From an uncultured Lachnospiraceae bacterium (lineage in GTDB: Bacteria; Bacillota; Clostridia; Lachnospirales; Lachnospiraceae): a stretch of DNA of 36,074 nt. Under the pieces are notes generated by a model. That model did no database searches. It saw only the letters and a list, made by a program, of their open reading frames with translations, and had not been told where the DNA came from. Made by a program: the position numbers and the translations under genes. Where the stretch lies: the NCBI GenBank assembly GCA_910579225.1, contig CAJTTI010000031.1, positions 1 through 36,074 on the forward strand, read 5' to 3'. Positions 16,808 to 24,747 of the stretch are shown here, one piece after another (within the stretch, counting starts at the first letter, position 1; every line of letters starts with the position of its first letter).

Positions 16808-17557
16808 CTACAGGTTCCTCATACGCCGATAATATTTATTCACCAGTGCATCATTATGTTCTTTCACATCATCTCTTTCATAGGCCAGATGCCCATTATA
16901 ATATACATCCGGCGTAATCCCCTGCTTCAGAAGATTATCACAGGTCTGTACCAGCAGCGCCGCCAGCATGTATACAACCGGAATTGTGGAAGTAGCCCCC
17001 ACTTTCACATCCAGTCCATCCAGCTTCACCGCTGCATCTCCAATCAAAGAACAGTTATCAATGACTACATCTGCAATGTCTTTCAGTTTCTTCCCGCTGG
17101 AATGCTGTGTGGTCAGCTGGTCCGCATAGGTTACATTCGTAAATGCAATCACCGGAAGTCCTTTTTCTTTGGCTGCCAGAGCCATATCAACCGTACCGGC
17201 GTTATTGCCGGAGTTAGAGAAGCATACCAGTACGTCCGGCGGGGCCAGGCGATTGTACTCGGCAATCACTCTGCCGATGCCCTCTACTTTCTCCAGATAA
17301 CTGGTCTTTGTGATTTCGTTGATTCCAGATACGGCAGATTCAAATATTGAATGTACATTGGCCAACGTTGCGCTGCGCCAGAATACGTCCTCCGTCACCA
17401 GTCCTGAATGTCCGCAGCCAAACATATGGATCAGGCCATCCTGTTTCGTGCATTCGGCAAGAATTTCCGCCGCTTTCATAATGTTCCCACCCTGGGTACG
17501 GTATGCTTTGTCCACTACTTCGTTCATAATCTGAAAATACTGCTGCCATGCCTGCAT
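16808..17557 (-). CDS. SIS-domain phosphosugar-binding protein 1 (UPF0309-like)
   Basis: This 249-aa protein has a single SIS sugar-phosphate-binding domain: HMFGCGHSGLVTEDVFWRSA (near 43), then the phosphate-loop motif SNSGNNAGTVD near 113, then ADQLTTQHSSGKKLKDIAD. SIS folds occur in isomerases, deaminases, etherases and regulators. The family is uncharacterised to my knowledge, so the reaction is unknown. It is not MurQ, which has a different motif set. A paralog lies at 20891-21625 in the same operon; both end in a matching R-x-R-x-L tail. The ATG has AGGAGG nine bases upstream. Confidence 0.88.
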   Translation of the reverse strand: MQAWQQYFQIMNEVVDKAYRTQGGNIMKAAEILAECTKQDGLIHMFGCGHSGLVTEDVFWRSATLANVHSIFESAVSGINEITKTSYLEKVEGIGRVIAEYNRLAPPDVLVCFSNSGNNAGTVDMALAAKEKGLPVIAFTNVTYADQLTTQHSSGKKLKDIADVVIDNCSLIGDAAVKLDGLDVKVGATSTIPVVYMLAALLVQTCDNLLKQGITPDVYYNGHLAYERDDVKEHNDALVNKYYRRMRNL

Positions 17558-17589
17558 TTTTCGGTTCCTCCTGACTTTCTATTCTTGTT

Positions 17590-18315
17590 TCATAAACCTG
17601 CATCCATCAGAATCGTCTTGACAATTTTACGCGGTTCAGTGATGGACGTGCCAATCACTGCACAATGTGCCCCTGCCTCAAGCGCTTTCTTCATCTTCTC
17701 TCCGTTTGTAATACGGCCCTCGGCTACAATATGTTCCACCCCCGCCGCCCGCAATTCCCGGATAATCTCGTAATCCGGATCCGGGCTTGGCAGATGTCCA
17801 AATGGCAAGGGGTTTTTGGAATAGGGCGTATAACCGGACAACGTGGTTCCCACCATATCTGCCCCAAAATTCCATGCAGCCACTCCTTCTTCCACGGTAG
17901 AGATATCCGCGATAACGAAGGTATGAAATTCTTTTTTTACTGCACTTATGAACTGTTCCAATGTCAGTTCATCATACCGTTCCCGTATCGTCCCATCCAC
18001 GGCGATCCCGTCTGCCCCGGCTTTCAGAAGCTCTTCCACTTCTTTCAGCGTTGGTGTAATGCGGAAATCTCCGGTGATCATATCACCACTTTTGTAGATT
18101 TTCTTCAGCCCAATTACCGGAACATCCACAGCAGCCTTTACTGCAGACACATTTTCCCAGTTGGTTCGGATAGCCTTTGCTCCCCCGGCTATGCAACTTT
18201 TGGCTACACATACCATCACCTCCGGCTTTCCCATCTCTTCATTAAAATCCGGCCCCGCATAACAGGAAACAATCAATCCCCCCTGCAGCCGTTCCAGCAT
18301 CTGTCTCTGGTTCAT
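17590..18315 (-). CDS. nanE: N-acetylmannosamine-6-phosphate 2-epimerase NanE
   Basis: NanE converts ManNAc-6-P into GlcNAc-6-P in amino-sugar catabolism. The TIM-barrel signature is clear: GGLIVSCYAGPDF at the N-terminus, the catalytic-type LKKIYK (near 73), GADGIAVDGTIRER, the segment FVIADISTVEEGVAAWNFGAD and AEGRITNGEKMKKALEAGA near the end. A TTG two codons upstream of the chosen ATG is an alternative start; both share GGAGGTGG. No nanA lyase, nanK kinase, nagA or nagB is in the window, so ManNAc-6-P would have to arrive directly, most simply through this operon's PTS. Confidence 0.94.
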   Translation of the reverse strand: MNQRQMLERLQGGLIVSCYAGPDFNEEMGKPEVMVCVAKSCIAGGAKAIRTNWENVSAVKAAVDVPVIGLKKIYKSGDMITGDFRITPTLKEVEELLKAGADGIAVDGTIRERYDELTLEQFISAVKKEFHTFVIADISTVEEGVAAWNFGADMVGTTLSGYTPYSKNPLPFGHLPSPDPDYEIIRELRAAGVEHIVAEGRITNGEKMKKALEAGAHCAVIGTSITEPRKIVKTILMDAGL

Positions 18316-18338
18316 TTTCAAATTCCACCTCCTCGTTC

Positions 18339-18779
18339 TTAAAAGCCAATATCTCCGTAAACCGCCGCTTTCTGCAGCCGTTCCATATTCCCTTCACCGG
18401 AAATAAACTCTGCCACTGCCTGGAAAAGATCCAGATGTTCGTCGTCTGTACATGCAGCTATGGCAAATACTACATGTACCGGATCGTTGGATTCATTTCC
18501 AAAACAGATTCCGTCTTCATAAGTAACAATGGCAATACTGTTCTGTTTTACATTTTTTTCGGGGCGTGCATGCGCCAGCGCCACTCCCGGCATAACGACA
18601 ATATACGGCCCAAGTTCTTTGATCATCTTGACCATGGCTTCGGTATAGGCCGGCACAATCGTTCCGGCACGCTCCAGCAGGCTGCCTGCCTGACGCACGG
18701 CAGTTTCCCAGTCAGCCGCCGGCTGTCTTAGTATGGTTGTCGTATCACTTACATATTTTTTAATGGACATATGATTCAT
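18339..18779 (-). CDS. PTS EIIA, mannitol/fructose/ascorbate type
   Basis: This 146-aa cytosolic EIIA carries the phospho-histidine in MPGVALAHARPEKNV (His70 counted from the first Met) and accepts phosphate from HPr. ESNDPVHVVFAIAA is the usual second landmark. The start overlaps the regulator's 3' end by 20 bases; the Met at 18770 is an alternative start with better spacing to AGAAGG. Its sequence is clearly related to the EIIA-like domain at the C-terminus of the preceding regulator. Confidence 0.92.
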   Translation of the reverse strand: MNHMSIKKYVSDTTTILRQPAADWETAVRQAGSLLERAGTIVPAYTEAMVKMIKELGPYIVVMPGVALAHARPEKNVKQNSIAIVTYEDGICFGNESNDPVHVVFAIAACTDDEHLDLFQAVAEFISGEGNMERLQKAAVYGDIGF

Positions 18780-20880
18780 TACCTTCTTCTAAATATTGAT
18801 ACAGCTCCTGAGGGGTGTCTGTCTCGCTCAGTTTTTGTACAGTCACACGTTCCAGTAATTTTAAAAGTCCCCTCAAAGCCTGAATGTGAGACCAGTTGTC
18901 AACCGGTGCCAGACAAAACACCAGATAAACCGGATCGTTGGACGGATGATGAAAGCGCACGGGATGTTCCAGTGTAAGCAAACTCATGGACAGGCGTTTT
19001 ACCCCTTTTCCCACATCTCCATGTACCAGCACAACTCCCGGCATAATGACAATGTAAGGTCCGGCATTCTTTACACTGCTTATAGCAGATTCTGTGAATT
19101 CGTCTGTCACATCGCCTGCTTCCACCAGCATTTTGCAGGCCTGTCCCACTGCATCCTCCCAGTCTTCTGCTCTCTTCCGGCAGCTCATGTACTGCGGCCT
19201 CAGAAGCTGAGACAGAGACGGCTGTATTCGGTTCATACAGACAGCCAGACCGTTGGATTCAAAGCAGGCTGCCAATCCGGCAGTAAATGCATCCATATCC
19301 TGGATCTCACAGTGGTTTTGGACGATACGAACCACCTCTTCAAAAATGCTCACGGTACTGTCTTTCACCTGGTCTCTGGAGCCATACTGCAAAATCATAT
19401 GTTCAATCTGTTCCCAGTCTTCCTCATCCGGGATCGGTGATACTTTCACCCACGGAACAGAACACTCCGGCAGCGGAACGCTTGTGATCACAAAATCCAC
19501 ATCCGTCTGCTCCAGAACCTGCTGGTTTTCACAAGTAACAACATCTGTTACCCGGATACTCTTAAATCTGGAACATATAAGTTCCCGAAGGAGATTTGCC
19601 GTTCCGATTCCATGCATACAGACAATCGCCGTTCTGACCGCTGGCATCATCCGTCTGAGCCGTTCCAGGGAAGCGCAGAAATGCAGTACCAGCCAGGCTA
19701 TGTCATCTTCCGTGATCCCTTCCAGAAGTCTGCTGTTCAGCCTCTTTAGCGTTCGTTCCAGCGCCTCAAAACATTCTGCATATTCCTGACGTATCTGAGG
19801 CAAATTCGGATTCCTGACAGATATTCCGTACCTCAGCCGGAAGACAATAGAGCCAAGAGACGTCTGCATGGACTTGTAGAGTTCTTCATCCCCTGCAAAA
19901 TCAATCCCCATTTCTTCACTCATTCTGTGTACAAGACAATCCAGCAGCAATTGTACCTCCACCCAGTCATCTTTCAGATAGGGCTCCGGTATCACATACT
20001 CCGCACTGATCAGCAAAAGAGACAACGCACACACTTCGTCTTCCGGTAAAGTCATGCGGAATTTTTCAAGAATCATCTCTGCAATCTGCTCTGCATACTG
20101 GTATTCCCGTGTTGACCTGACTAGAGAGCGTCCGGCGGGCATAAGCGTTGCCACTCTTCCCTCCCGTATCCTCACCAGTGCCACCACCAGATGCAGTGTG
20201 ATCATCCGGAATGAATCATATGTCAGCCATTTCTTCATACAATCCGCTTCTGCCATCCGCATAATCTGCCATACCTCCGGCAGAATATCATCACAAAAGA
20301 GTTCTCTTGACCATCGCTCCACCATATCGGAGCTTTCAGCCGTTCCCTGATACATTCCAGCAAAGTTTACATGCCTTTCCAGAATCTGTATCCCGAGGCG
20401 CCGGATATCCTGTTCTTCCCCTTCCAGAGAACTCCCCTTACTCGCCCGGCTTTCCAGACGAACGCCGCTTCCTTTCAGCTCTGCTTTCAGACGCATCATA
20501 TCTTTATTAATGCTGCTTTTACTCACACTCATCTGATCAGCAAAATATTGTCCTGTCAGAAGTCTGCTGCCATTTGCCAGCATCAAGAGAAGCATAATGC
20601 AACGTCTCTCTTCAGAAGTCATTACATAATCATAGGAACTTAATCCGGACAGCCTCTGTTCCAGACTTGCTCTCTGCTCCTGATCCAGGTTCATGCGCAT
20701 GCCTTCCGTACCCTCATACTGAGGAAGACTGTATCCTTCCCTTTCCAGAAAAGTATTCGCCTCGTCCATCTCATATCGCACAAGTCTCGGAGAGATTTCC
20801 AGATACTCGGCCAATTCTGCCACCTTGTGGAGCCTTCCGTCCATTAATTGTCTGAGAATCAAAACCGTCTTTCTGTTCAC
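18760..20880 (-). CDS. PRD-domain transcriptional regulator with EIIB- and EIIA-like domains
   Basis: This is a BglG/MtlR-type activator, probably regulating this PTS operon. From the N-terminus (numbers from GTG 20913): an HTH (KVAELAEYLEISPRLVRYEM, about 30-49), a second HTH near 127-145, PRD1 with His in ITLHLVVALVR (near 241), PRD2 with His in LVLHFCASLERL (near 411), an EIIB-GAT-like domain with the loop VCMHGIGTANLL (Cys near 432), and an EIIA domain with MPGVVLVHGDVGK (His retained, following residues altered). I start at GTG 20880, six bases after AAGGAG and beyond the SIS stop, giving 706 aa. Confidence 0.93.
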   Translation of the reverse strand: MNRKTVLILRQLMDGRLHKVAELAEYLEISPRLVRYEMDEANTFLEREGYSLPQYEGTEGMRMNLDQEQRASLEQRLSGLSSYDYVMTSEERRCIMLLLMLANGSRLLTGQYFADQMSVSKSSINKDMMRLKAELKGSGVRLESRASKGSSLEGEEQDIRRLGIQILERHVNFAGMYQGTAESSDMVERWSRELFCDDILPEVWQIMRMAEADCMKKWLTYDSFRMITLHLVVALVRIREGRVATLMPAGRSLVRSTREYQYAEQIAEMILEKFRMTLPEDEVCALSLLLISAEYVIPEPYLKDDWVEVQLLLDCLVHRMSEEMGIDFAGDEELYKSMQTSLGSIVFRLRYGISVRNPNLPQIRQEYAECFEALERTLKRLNSRLLEGITEDDIAWLVLHFCASLERLRRMMPAVRTAIVCMHGIGTANLLRELICSRFKSIRVTDVVTCENQQVLEQTDVDFVITSVPLPECSVPWVKVSPIPDEEDWEQIEHMILQYGSRDQVKDSTVSIFEEVVRIVQNHCEIQDMDAFTAGLAACFESNGLAVCMNRIQPSLSQLLRPQYMSCRKRAEDWEDAVGQACKMLVEAGDVTDEFTESAISSVKNAGPYIVIMPGVVLVHGDVGKGVKRLSMSLLTLEHPVRFHHPSNDPVYLVFCLAPVDNWSHIQALRGLLKLLERVTVQKLSETDTPQELYQYLEEGNESYVH

Positions 20881-20890
20881 CCTACACTCC

Positions 20891-21625
20891 TTACAGACTG
20901 CGTACCCTTCCACGAAAACGCCCGATCAGACGTTCGTTGTATTCATCCCCTCCGGCACAGTTTCCACTTTTAAATACTTCCGGCTCCATCCCCCTCTCGC
21001 GCAGTTTCTGGCAGGCCGACAGCATAATCGCATCCGCAATTGCCAACGATGCCACGCTGGAGACCGGCCCAGCTTTCGTACCATCTGAACATACGGCAAC
21101 ACATGCATCTCCTGTTGGTACATGATTGTCAATACACACATCGCATACATCCGGCAGATGCAGCCCTTCTCTATGGCGTGATGGTTTCTCCTTATAATAA
21201 AACGAAGAAATACCAAGCACCTTTGTCCCTTTTGCCCTGGCAATTTGCGCCAGCTCAATGACAAATGGATTGATTCCGCTGCTGGATACTGCCAGAAGGC
21301 AATCCTTCTTTCCCATGTCATAACGCTCAGCTACCAGTTCGGCATATCCGCTCATCCGTTCGATTCTGCTGCTTTTGGCCGCCCCTTCATGAAGCATTGT
21401 GCTTGTCTCAAAAATCGGACATACCGCCCCAAGACCTCCCGCCCGGTAAAAGAGTTCCTCTTCCACCATGTGAGAATGTCCGCAGCCGAACACATACAAC
21501 ATACCATCTGCTGCAAGACTGTCTGAAAGTATCCCTCCGGCACGTTCAATGACCGCCCGTTCTTTTGTCCAGACTGCATCCAGTACGCCGGTCACAACTG
21601 CTGCGTATTCTGATACAAAATCCAT
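20891..21625 (-). CDS. SIS-domain phosphosugar-binding protein 2 (UPF0309-like)
   Basis: This 244-aa protein opens the PTS operon. Its single SIS domain shows YVFGCGHSHMVEEELFYRAG (near 44) and the phosphate loop SSSGINPFVIE near 115, parallel to the first SIS protein's SNSGNN. A third conserved block, TKAGPVSSVASLAIAD, contains a likely ligand loop. The closing RFRGRVRSL mirrors its paralog. Divergence between the two makes a two-step or two-subunit role plausible; the reaction is unknown. A GGGGG-rich ribosome site precedes the ATG. Confidence 0.87.
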   Translation of the reverse strand: MDFVSEYAAVVTGVLDAVWTKERAVIERAGGILSDSLAADGMLYVFGCGHSHMVEEELFYRAGGLGAVCPIFETSTMLHEGAAKSSRIERMSGYAELVAERYDMGKKDCLLAVSSSGINPFVIELAQIARAKGTKVLGISSFYYKEKPSRHREGLHLPDVCDVCIDNHVPTGDACVAVCSDGTKAGPVSSVASLAIADAIMLSACQKLRERGMEPEVFKSGNCAGGDEYNERLIGRFRGRVRSL

Positions 21626-21675
21626 GTCGTTTTCCCCCTTTCTCCGCTGTCTGCCAGCTCTTAAATCTATTATCT

Positions 21676-21704
21676 ATTATACATATCTCATTTCTTTCTG
21701 AAAA
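21676..21704 (-). promoter_or_regulatory. putative promoter of the PTS/nanE operon
   Basis: A perfect TATAAT (21676-21681) with a weak -35, TTTTCA (21699-21704), at 17 bp. A poor -35 is what an activator-dependent operon would have, consistent with the PRD regulator it encodes. The start would lie about 50 bases before the first SIS gene. Confidence 0.55.
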
Positions 21705-21920
21705 TATGATAATTTTCCCATACAAAACGACAAATTATGTCACAATAGTGAAATTAAACTGTATATATTTTTATATTTTACTTTTTTACTGGAATATTGA
21801 TATAGATAATCAAGAAAACTGACATTGCAAACATTTACTCTTTTGTAATCGTTTGACCGCAATTTGAGGATAGACGCTGAATGAAGGCTGTATATCTCCG
21901 CTGAAGAAGCGATGCGCCGT

Positions 21921-21949
21921 AAAAAAGGCCCTGGCGTGTGCCAGAGCCC
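21921..21949 (-). terminator. terminator after hpf
   Basis: GGCTCTGGC, loop ACAC and GCCAGGGCC make a 9-bp stem followed by TTTTTT on the minus strand. It begins within a few bases of the hpf stop. The other strand also has a T-run, so it could act in both directions. Confidence 0.9.
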
Positions 21950-21960
21950 GTTTTTAAATC

Positions 21961-22485
<525 letters not shown>

Positions 22486-22569
22486 AGAACCACTCCTTTG
22501 CTTTTTATTGTACATCCCTGTGCTTTACCTTATTACCCCCGCACAATCCTGATGCCTGTCTTTATCATA

Positions 22570-23358
22570 TCATTTTTCCGGCAATTCCGCAACGAATTTC
22601 ACAACCTCTTCATAATTCATATTTCCGCCGAACAGGCTGAGAGCGCTTCCGATTGTTACATTCAACCGGTTTTGGCCCAATTCTTTCAGCCTGCGCAGAT
22701 CCGAGAAACTGCCAATCCCTCCGGCATAAGTAACCGGAATTCCCTGCCACGCTCCCAGAAGGCGTACCAGCGGCTCCTCAATCCCCCGGGCTTTCCCTTC
22801 CACGTCCACCGCATGGACAAGAAATTCCGCACAGTGTTCCGCCAGTTCCGCAAGTACCGGCTCTGTCAGTTTTACATCTGTAAACTTCTGCCACCGGTCC
22901 GTTACAATATAATACTCCTCCCCCCTTCTCCGGCAGCTCAGATCCAGCACCAAATGTTCTTTACCCACTTGGGTTTCCAGCTTTTGGAGCCTCTCTCTGT
23001 TTATCCTTCCGTCACAAAACACATAAGAAGTCACGATCACATGGCTGGCACCTGCTTCCAGATACATGCACGCATTTTCTCCCCGGATCCCGCCTCCTAC
23101 CTGCAACCCGCCTGGATACTCCCGAAGCGCCAGCATCGCCTGTTCCTTCGTCTTCTCATAATATTCTGTGCCTTCTTTATTCAATAATATAATATGTCCC
23201 CCACGGATCCCGCCTTCTCTGTAAAACCGCGCATAAAAACCCGCATCCTGCTCCGATACAAAATTCTCTTCTGCCCGGTTCCCTGCATCGCACAGTGAAC
23301 CTCCCACAATCTGCTTTACCTTCCCGTTATGTATATCAATACATGGCCGAAATTCCAT
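22570..23358 (-). CDS. hisA: HisA (ProFAR isomerase), eukaryotic-type subfamily
   Basis: HisA isomerises ProFAR to PRFAR in histidine synthesis. This 262-aa TIM barrel closely follows the yeast HIS6 pattern rather than the common bacterial HisA: CIDIHNGKVKQIVGGSL, ENFVSEQ, LQVGGGIR, HVIVTSYVF, VLDLSCRRRGEEYYIV, FLVHAVDVEGKARGI, VTYAGGI and IGSALSLFGGN. The frame extends to 23544, but the ATG at 23358 has AAGGAGG eight bases upstream and begins the domain; the upstream part also runs through a terminator. It stands alone, without other his genes. Probably the cell's ProFAR isomerase, placed away from a his operon. Confidence 0.9.
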   Translation of the reverse strand: MEFRPCIDIHNGKVKQIVGGSLCDAGNRAEENFVSEQDAGFYARFYREGGIRGGHIILLNKEGTEYYEKTKEQAMLALREYPGGLQVGGGIRGENACMYLEAGASHVIVTSYVFCDGRINRERLQKLETQVGKEHLVLDLSCRRRGEEYYIVTDRWQKFTDVKLTEPVLAELAEHCAEFLVHAVDVEGKARGIEEPLVRLLGAWQGIPVTYAGGIGSFSDLRRLKELGQNRLNVTIGSALSLFGGNMNYEEVVKFVAELPEK

Positions 23359-23421
23359 TGAACGTCCTCCTTGTTTTAAGTTTCTCTTCAGTTCTCCCTG
23401 TGTCCGGGAGGAATACCATTC

Positions 23422-23451
23422 AAAAACGGAGACTGCATAACTGCAGCCTCC
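23422..23451 (-). terminator. terminator after the lipoprotein gene
   Basis: GGAGGCTGCA, loop GTTA and TGCAGTCTCC (23428-23451) give a 10-bp stem followed by GTTTTTG on the minus strand, eight bases after the lipoprotein stop and about 65 bp before hisA. Confidence 0.9.
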
Positions 23452-23458
23452 GCTCCGC

Positions 23459-23848
23459 TTACGGCAGGTCTGTTCCGGTTCCGTTTTCCACAGTTCCGTT
23501 TGTTGTGCCGTTATTATTGACGTCGCCGTCCACCATGGTATCATTTCCTGTCACATCATTGACCAGATCGTCTACCACATCATTTGCATCATTTCCAATC
23601 TCTTCCAGAAGACCATCCCCGTCTACATCCGTATGATCGTAGACTCCGTCTCCATCGGTATCGAAAAGGATATCGTCAATATTCGTTCCGCCCTCTCCGG
23701 TATTGCCATCCGTGACCGTCCCATTGTTATTGTCGGTGGTCCCGTTGTTATCTGTGGTGGTTCCATTGTCTGCTCTGCCGCATGCAGTAACAACCATTAA
23801 TGCTACCAGTAGCAGCATGCCGACACAATACTTTTTCAACTGTTTCAT
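23459..23848 (-). CDS. small D/N/G/T-rich lipoprotein with calcium-loop-like motif
   Basis: This 129-aa protein starts with a lipoprotein signal peptide, KKYCVGMLLLVALMVVTACG, with a lipobox ending at Cys23 (VTAC). The mature part is low-complexity: Asp, Asn, Gly and Thr, almost no aromatic or basic residues. DTDGDGVYDHTDVDGDG (about residues 63-79) resembles tandem DxDxDG calcium loops of dockerin or thrombospondin type-3 repeats. It should sit on the outer face of the membrane. Function unknown; a metal-binding or surface-charge role is inferred only. AAAAGGAG precedes the ATG; its own terminator follows. Confidence 0.85.
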   Translation of the reverse strand: MKQLKKYCVGMLLLVALMVVTACGRADNGTTTDNNGTTDNNNGTVTDGNTGEGGTNIDDILFDTDGDGVYDHTDVDGDGLLEEIGNDANDVVDDLVNDVTGNDTMVDGDVNNNGTTNGTVENGTGTDLP

Positions 23849-23955
23849 AAATGTCTCTCCTTTTAATTAAAATTAAAGATGCAAAACAGTATTTGACCTG
23901 CTGTTACTAATATGGACAACTCTTTTATTTTTATTCAATTTTTAAAATTTAATTT

Positions 23956-24720
23956 TTATGACTGGGCGTCGATCACATGACTCATCTGATAATATCCCGC
24001 CGACTTTCCTGCAAGGAATTTTGCCGCCTGAATTGCACCTTTGCCGAAGATCGCTCTGGAATAAGCCGTATGACTGAATGTGACCACCTCATCTGCACCT
24101 GCAAAGATCACATCATGATCCCCAACGATTGTGCCGCCGCGGACTGCAGAGATTCCAATCTCCTTCGGATTCCGCTTTTCATGAAGCTGGCTTCTGTCAA
24201 ACCTATACTCATATGCGTTTTCAAGAGATTCATTGATGGAGTCTGCCAGCGCCAGCGCAGTGCCGCTTGGAGCATCCAGTTTTCGGTTGTGGTGCTTTTC
24301 CACGATCTCAATATCAAATCCGGCAGGTGCCAGAATATTGGCCGCTTCTTTCAAAAGCTTCAAAAGCATATTGACTCCAAGCGACATATTGGCAGATTTC
24401 AGAACCGCCACTTTCTTACTGGCCTCATCCACTGCCTGAAGCTGCTCCTCCGTAAGTCCCGTAGTACACAGGACCATAGGAATCTGCCGCTCCACGCCAA
24501 AAGCAAGAAGTCCATCCGTCGCCTTTGCAGACGCAAAATCAATGATTACATCCGCCTCCACATGGCAGTCCTGAATATTGGTATATACAGGATATCCGTT
24601 GTCACGGCAGTCTGCCAGATCGATTCCCGCCACAATCTCTATCTCCGCGTCATCTTTGATCAGGCCGGTAATCACCTGCCCCATATAACCATTACAGCCA
24701 TGCATAATCGCTCTGACCAT
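23956..24720 (-). CDS. dapB: 4-hydroxy-tetrahydrodipicolinate reductase DapB
   Basis: DapB reduces the DapA product with NAD(P)H in the lysine/diaminopimelate pathway. The N-terminal nucleotide loop is AIMHGCNGYMGQVITGLI. DVIIDFASAKAT and PMVLCTTGLTEEQLQAV follow, then the catalytic EIVEKHHNRKLDAPSGTAL (near 136-154) with the His pair and Lys. The 254-aa length is normal. It follows dapA by 27 bp with its own GGAGGAACAG ribosome site, so it shares the dapA promoter and riboswitch. Confidence 0.97.
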   Translation of the reverse strand: MVRAIMHGCNGYMGQVITGLIKDDAEIEIVAGIDLADCRDNGYPVYTNIQDCHVEADVIIDFASAKATDGLLAFGVERQIPMVLCTTGLTEEQLQAVDEASKKVAVLKSANMSLGVNMLLKLLKEAANILAPAGFDIEIVEKHHNRKLDAPSGTALALADSINESLENAYEYRFDRSQLHEKRNPKEIGISAVRGGTIVGDHDVIFAGADEVVTFSHTAYSRAIFGKGAIQAAKFLAGKSAGYYQMSHVIDAQS

Positions 24721-24747
24721 TCTGTTCCTCCAATCTTATGTTCCTTT

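Larger units (their letters stand above)
21626..21960. other. A/T-rich control region upstream of the PTS operon (335 bp)
   Basis: No gene is visible. The segment contains the hpf terminator at one end, a strongly A/T-rich middle and the putative PTS operon promoter (21676-21704). It is a natural place for PRD-regulator binding, but I found no convincing long inverted repeat. Confidence 0.6.

Noticed and set aside
20881..20913. Overlap of the PRD regulator with the SIS gene
   Set aside because: An AAGGAG-supported GTG at 20880 removes the overlap.
21844..21860. cre-like TGTAATCGTTTGAC upstream of the PTS operon
   Set aside because: Only the first 11 positions fit the CcpA consensus, the last three differ, and it lies about 160 bp upstream of the -10; not strong enough to call.
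23359..23544. N-terminal extension of hisA
   Set aside because: The extension crosses the upstream terminator and part of the lipoprotein gene, and the internal ATG has an excellent ribosome site.
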